64,000 nucleotides of DNA, from contig OW121743.1 of NCBI GenBank assembly GCA_933228675.1, positions 516,001 to 580,000 of the forward strand, in the 5' to 3' direction. Positions 60,401 through 64,000 of this stretch are shown here, in pieces. The translations under genes were made by a program, and so were the position numbers. This stretch comes from Stomorhina lunata (Eukaryota > Arthropoda > Insecta > Diptera > Rhiniidae). Position 1 is the first letter of the stretch; every line of letters starts with the position of its first letter. Below the pieces are notes generated by a model, which worked only from the letters and a program-made list of their open reading frames with translations, made no database searches and was not told the origin of the DNA.

Positions 60401-62745
60401 AAATATTTCTCATTGTGACATATTTCTAAAGGATGTGTTTTTTTCATATGACCTAATGTGATATATTCTTGTAAAACGTCGTTATAAATCTTGAGCAGAT
60501 TATCTTGCTTTCCAAGTTTTGCCTCTAAATGTATAAATTGACTTTTTGCTGACATTCTGGAGGATTGTAAAAACAAGGATTTCGGAAACTCTTGCTTAAA
60601 TGGAAGTTTGACTACATATCTGCCATCGCTTTGACGATATGTTGTTTTTTTATATAATTCTTCACAGTATTGCTCTGTTTCAGAAAGAACTTTCGATTGG
60701 GGGATTTCTTCGGTCTCCCAAAATAACTTAAGCTGAGTATTTAGTTCTTCGTATTCATTATTATCTTTACTACTAGCAACTAGAGAAACGCTGTGTAATT
60801 TAAGTGGTCCATAAATATACCATCCATATATTGACTTTTGTGCGATAAGATTACCTAATATATTTTTTTTGATTCCGTCTAGAATAATATAAGGAATTAT
60901 ATCACTTCCTAGAAGCATATCTACTTGCGAAGATACCAAGAAATTGGGATCGAAATTGGGATCGGCCAGCGTAATATCATTTAATTCTGATAAATCAGCA
61001 TTTGATACTGAAAAGCTTGGCATTAATCTAGTTAGGTTAGGAATTATTATAACTTGGGTACTGAGTGAGAACTTGTGGTTTTTTTTACATAAAGTTATGT
61101 TGCTAACTTTATTTGAATTTGCTACCACTGTACCTCCTAATCCTCTAATCTCGAAGTTTGCATTTTGTGTTTGAAGACCAATTCTTTCCGAAATTTTCTT
61201 TGTCAAAAACGAGCGTTTTGACCCTGAATCGATTAATGCTCGAACAGTAAATATTTCTCCTGAACTCGATATATCTACTAGAGCTGTAGGTAGTAATATG
61301 TCGTCGTCATTAACAGAGAAATTTGATTCTGTGTTTGTTTTATGCGTTATAGATCTTGAACAACACGGCTGTTCAGAATTACTTAAATAGTTTGAATGCT
61401 GAGGGGAATCAGCATGAAACGCGTTTGATAAATTGCTTCTGTTTGTTGTCTTCTTTTGAGTTATGTAATTATCTAAGTGGAGTAAACTATGGTGCTTTTT
61501 ACTGCAATGAACGCAAGTATGAATACTTTGACAACTCGATAGTTTGTGAGACAATGACAAGCAATTGCTACATATGTTATTTTTTTCTATATATTCTATT
61601 CTTTGTTTAACGGAATAGTTTTGAAATTTTGGACAATTACGAATATTGTGAGGTTTAATACATAATTTGCACATTATGCTTTCATTTTGTACAGCATTAT
61701 TATTATAACTTTTGCCTTTATTATGCCACTGTGCAGCGCTGGAAACATCTTGTACTCTCTGTTGATTTTGAGGATAGTAAGACCGTTCGCCACGAATGGT
61801 TAATATTCTTTCTAATACTTGATGCCTATTAATTAAAAATTCTTCCATTTCTGCCCAGGATGGTAGGCGAGTGGGTGAACTCAGAGACTGCTCCCATAAA
61901 GCTAAAGTTTCAACTGGAAGTTTTGTGGAGCACAAATAAATTAAAATTGGATCCCATTGATCGATTTTTATGTTATGGGCTTTTAATATTGACAAACAAT
62001 CGCTAATTGTTGTCTGTATTCTGTTTATAGACTCACAACTTTCTGTTTTTGCTGGTGTAATGTTAAATAATATTTTAAGTTGGTTGTCTACTAGTACACG
62101 TTTATTTTCGTATCGAACCTTTAACGCGTCCCAAGCTAACAAAAAATTTTGATTGGAAAGTGGATATTTCGCGACAATGCTACCTGCTTCACCTTTTGTT
62201 TTATTTCTAAGGTGATACAATTTTTGAGCTTGCGTCAATCGGGGATGATTTGCATAAATAGCAGTGAACATATCACGGAATGATGGCCATTCTTCGTAAC
62301 CCCCATAAAATTCTTGAGTATCACACGGCGGGACTTTAATACAAATTTCTGAATCACTAAATGTTGCATTTATTGGGTACATATTTGAAGTATTAAATAA
62401 TGTAGAACTAGTAGGATGATCAGACCTTGTGACATTATTATTAGATGTTTTATGCATTTTTATTTGATCTATCATATTAGCCTTTGTACGTTGATACTCA
62501 TCCCTAACTTCACCAAATTTAATTTTTGCTGCATATTTTTCAGCTACTGAAACAATATTTTCATTTGCAAGACTTAAATCTTCAAATGCCTTTCGGACCG
62601 ATTGCCAGTCTTCTTCAAGAGATTGTAGTTTAGTCTCAAGCAATGATTCAGTTAACTCTTCTAAAGGAGTTATATCGAATTTAGTACAACACTCAACTAT
62701 ATTTTCGACTTCTAATGTAAACTTTGTGCATAATGTGGAGCCCAT
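57421..62745 (-). CDS. BEL/Pao gag-pol polyprotein (1774 aa)
   Basis: A single open frame with the full BEL/Pao domain order. A coiled N terminus (1-120) is followed by a gag region of DUF1759 type (about 135-290). The zinc cluster is C359-x2-C362-x3-H366-x4-C371, C392-x2-C395-x4-H400-x4-C405 and C411-x2-C414. The aspartic protease has DSGS at 507-510. Reverse transcriptase spans about 795-1000, with an Asp in NGDIEKMY near 848 and the YVDD catalytic box near 924-927. RNase H/Pao peptidase-like region holds FCDAS near 1100, LPRLELCGA near 1141 and WSDS near 1173. The integrase zinc region is H1407, H1412, C1442, C1445. The integrase core triad is D1477, D1543 (SDNGTNF) and E1596 (GGLWEAGVK). 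The C-terminal domain is of DUF5641 type (1705-1770). All catalytic residues are present and there are no frameshifts. It makes the particle and copies and inserts the element. Confidence 0.97.
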   Translation of the reverse strand: MGSTLCTKFTLEVENIVECCTKFDITPLEELTESLLETKLQSLEEDWQSVRKAFEDLSLANENIVSVAEKYAAKIKFGEVRDEYQRTKANMIDQIKMHKTSNNNVTRSDHPTSSTLFNTSNMYPINATFSDSEICIKVPPCDTQEFYGGYEEWPSFRDMFTAIYANHPRLTQAQKLYHLRNKTKGEAGSIVAKYPLSNQNFLLAWDALKVRYENKRVLVDNQLKILFNITPAKTESCESINRIQTTISDCLSILKAHNIKIDQWDPILIYLCSTKLPVETLALWEQSLSSPTRLPSWAEMEEFLINRHQVLERILTIRGERSYYPQNQQRVQDVSSAAQWHNKGKSYNNNAVQNESIMCKLCIKPHNIRNCPKFQNYSVKQRIEYIEKNNICSNCLSLSHKLSSCQSIHTCVHCSKKHHSLLHLDNYITQKKTTNRSNLSNAFHADSPQHSNYLSNSEQPCCSRSITHKTNTESNFSVNDDDILLPTALVDISSSGEIFTVRALIDSGSKRSFLTKKISERIGLQTQNANFEIRGLGGTVVANSNKVSNITLCKKNHKFSLSTQVIIIPNLTRLMPSFSVSNADLSELNDITLADPNFDPNFLVSSQVDMLLGSDIIPYIILDGIKKNILGNLIAQKSIYGWYIYGPLKLHSVSLVASSKDNNEYEELNTQLKLFWETEEIPQSKVLSETEQYCEELYKKTTYRQSDGRYVVKLPFKQEFPKSLFLQSSRMSAKSQFIHLEAKLGKQDNLLKIYNDVLQEYITLGHMKKTHPLEICHNEKYFSFYLPHHAVYRPESASTKVRVVFNGSRKTKSSFSLNDVLHTGPSLQADLMSILLNWRTYKYVFNGDIEKMYRQILVTEADYPFQRILFRSKPNGPIEDYELKTVTFGINSAPYLAIRTLLQLAIDEEGQAPLSAHILRNETYVDDILSGGHTIASALEAQTQLINTLKSAGFPLRKITSNNKDLLQKIPLEHTLSADFLKLYDSSSTKTLGIQWNAISDSFTYKVETPDFATKVTKRKILSVAAKLFDPAGWLTPIIVQAKILLQELWKDGVDWDEEVKPQAASRWFNFLEDFESIKYIKIPRWIYFHPDNCIQIHGFCDASEQAYCATIYVRSDNSSGSYSNLLVAKSKVAPLQQISLPRLELCGALLLSKLVKKVLENSSFKNSQLFLWSDSTIVLSWLQRHPSAWKTYVANRTSEIIQNVGNAKWNHVPTHDNPADLGTRGSKPQDLKDNPLWWHGPMWLLSSQESWPKSSLPVIAPIEQRKVEVHCSDIDHFDLVNRFSSYPRALAVIAYIYRFISATCKRLKKDSFTTLTLSQFELNNAKLAFIKITQKSYYSNEMADLANSKQVSKKSPLLTLNPFIDSHGIIRVNGRLVNSSLTYDERFPVIIPNSSQFCKIFLEFLHKTLIHADIILMMSAVRNQFYVPGLKRTVKKCVHHCLICVRYKQRVKSQIMAALPLERSTLSLPFSYTGVDFAGPFQIKSGNLRNSPFMKGYACVFVCFSTRAIHLEACSSLTSEAFLAAFARFAARRGLPKSVMSDNGTNFVGASKSLLKEYSLFLKQTAKDVSTKYAIHGLDWKFIPPSAPHMGGLWEAGVKSFKLHFKKVAGAQKFNFEEFSTLLARIESVLNSRPISSMSEDPDELQALTPAHFLRGAPLLFPPELPSDNLSLINRWERLKALHHKFSQRWKNEYLIELHKRYKWKTPQQDLKINDFVIVKDELLPPNEWRLGRIEAVYKGSDKRVRVADIRTSSGIITRPVVKLCMLPISDKL

Positions 62746-63336
62746 TTTTATCTTTTATTTGTTTTGTTTTTGAAAATTGATAATTTCGAAAGAAAAAAAA
62801 AAAAATTTTTTTTAACAAATTGTTACCCAACTTAATATGCCAATTTAATCAGTGTAGGGTGACCGACAAAATTTATTTTTATTTTAAACTGTTTAATGAA
62901 TTTGAATTACCGTCAGAGTCAAATTTAATGAAAAACTAATATTGCCCACTAACAATGTGTAGCGCACACACTTATTACAACAATAAGAATTGTGTGGAAT
63001 GTAATTTTTTGTTATTCTCTTTATTAACTTTTCTTTTTGTTACAGCTATGGAATAGCGTAATAACAAAGAGTATTTATATTATTGTTTATTAAAGAGATT
63101 TTTTTTTTTATTACAAATAAAACCACCACCACATTGAGTATATTATTGTTAGTATTAAATATGTGTTTTAAACACTGTTTTGATGAGAATAAAACTTAAG
63201 ATCACTGATTTTAGTACTAAATAAATGAACTTTTTATTTTTAAATACAATTATATGAAGAATGAAAATCTTGCAAATATAATTATATCTAAATAATTAAA
63301 TAATTTATTAGCACTGTTTTCCGAAGGACCATGAAC
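62746..63336 (-). other. Leader of the BEL element with candidate primer site
   Basis: Non-coding and AT-rich between the 5' LTR and the gag start. On the minus strand, a few bases after the shared LTR block, TGGTCCTTCGG (63331-63321) begins with the TGG expected of a tRNA primer-binding site. The tRNA was not identified. If this is the site, the LTR would end at CA three to five bases beyond the shared block. Confidence 0.5.
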
Positions 63337-63812
63337 AAATTTCCAATTAATTCTTTGGAAGTTTGTGGACAAATAAAGAATTTTATTTGTACTTACTTTT
63401 AATTTTCCTTGAAGTGAAAGTCCTGTTGAATTTGGGTTTTTTTTGTGCACGGGAGTGCTTTTATTTATTTAAATATTGGCACGAGCGTGCTCTTTTAATT
63501 TGTTTTTTTTATAAAGTTAATTCACTTGCACTTGTAGTGCGTTGCAATTAATATTTTTTTTTTAATTTAATTTAAATTTCACTAGAAGACGGGTGTCTTC
63601 GTTCTTCTTCGCCTGTTTTACTTCTTACCCTTTTCCGAGCCGATCTTCTGGTGCTGGCGGTCAAAATATTGACATTGTCAACCTGACAGTTGTTAGCACC
63701 AGGGCTGGGAGCAGGTCAATTGAAGTCGTCGATAAGGCCGTCATCGAAGATCATCAGGTCATCACTCAAGCTGACCAGATCATCGTCGATGAGGCCTGAT
63801 CGAACTTCAACA
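63337..63812 (-). repeat. 5' LTR of the BEL/Pao element
   Basis: 476 bp, one base shorter than the 3' LTR in a T-run. It should carry the promoter: a TTTATAAAA stretch lies at about 63506-63514 on the minus strand, upstream of the donor word. Confidence 0.93.
63391..63400 (-). promoter_or_regulatory. Candidate splice donor in the LTR
   Basis: The minus strand reads AAAAGTAAGT, a strong GTAAGT donor (GT at 63396-63395) about 110 nt past the TATA-like stretch and so within the transcribed part of the LTR. It could splice to 57322 to express the second frame. Confidence 0.4.
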
Positions 63813-64000
63813 CTCAACATTAAAATAAACATCAAAGTGACACTTGGCCATAAAGCTTAAGAGAATAAATGTCATAAAACCCCCAAAAGGAAATGAATGC
63901 AGTAGAAAGTAACACTGTTCACTCATACAACAGCACTAGCAGAACAATAAACGGGACTAAGGGAATGTGGTTACAACGGGCTAAAGGTCATTGAGCTTAA
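63813..64000. other. Right flank of the BEL element
   Basis: 188 bp of ordinary non-coding sequence beginning CTCAACATT. No feature was recognised. Confidence 0.4.

Larger units (their letters stand above)
56126..63812 (-). mobile_element. BEL/Pao LTR retrotransposon, apparently full length
   Basis: About 7.7 kb on the minus strand: 5' LTR (63337-63812), leader, one long gag-pol frame (57421-62745), a second frame (56506-57318) and a 3' LTR (56126-56602). The LTRs start TGTTGAAG on the coding strand and differ visibly only by one T in a T-run, so insertion is recent. The uninterrupted polyprotein suggests a possibly competent copy. A purine-rich AAGGGGG stretch lies just before the 3' LTR. 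No 5-bp target duplication was found at the outer ends. Confidence 0.93.

Noticed and set aside
61400..61425. Second hammerhead-like word GAAACGCGT inside gag-pol
   Set aside because: No CUGANGA core or pairing stems around it; ordinary coding sequence.

Overview
The window looks like non-model dipteran nuclear DNA, most likely from a calyptrate (blowfly or housefly-like) fly. It is very AT-rich and gene-poor. It carries an insect chitin-binding cuticle-protein gene with small GT-AG introns, mini-me/Helentron-like elements with (GTCY)n arrays, a jockey/I-type LINE tail, a mariner relic, SINE-like copies, MITEs, foldback elements and a BEL/Pao LTR retrotransposon. Nothing looks prokaryotic.

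Layout. 1-600: one likely internal exon of an unidentified plus-strand gene (about 426-576, ending CAG|GTAAGT). 1309-2910: a 31-bp satellite of about 52 units. 4727-6100: a broken LINE 3' end, minus strand, split by a 0.3-kb MITE. 6521-6919: a minus-strand decayed reading frame. 10513-11270: a (TTTTCGATAGAAAAA)-type minisatellite holding a 90-bp inverted repeat whose loop matches a hammerhead ribozyme on the minus strand at every conserved core position. 13463-14240: first mini-me-like element. 15685-16453: a long foldback element; half of another copy lies in an intron of the cuticle gene. 18345-19959: the four-exon RR-1-type cuticle protein gene, minus strand, with TATA box and poly(A) signal. 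22.2-25.5 kb: a GACGTCGG-motif repeat pair, a MITE and a tRNA-like Pol III promoter. 30419-31321 and 34150-36010: two more mini-me-like elements; the second is split by a SINE-like insertion with an 11-bp target duplication and a long (TA)n tail. 36-37, 42, 49 and 53 kb: further copies of the GGGGCC-ended MITE. 42.4-43.4 kb: mariner transposase relic. 56126-63812: a BEL/Pao element, minus strand, with near-identical 476/477-bp LTRs, an uninterrupted 1774-codon gag-pol frame and an extra 270-codon frame with a second copy of the gag zinc cluster.

The only confident host gene is the cuticle gene. Because the exon at 426-576 ends in a strong donor and no partner exon was recognised to its right, much of the window may be intron of that gene with the cuticle gene nested antisense; this is inference.

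Most interesting: the hammerhead core in the inverted repeat; the second zinc-cluster ORF of the BEL element, with a splice donor in the LTR and an acceptor just before its ATG; the six-copy MITE family; and the SINE whose tail appears to have seeded a long TA microsatellite.
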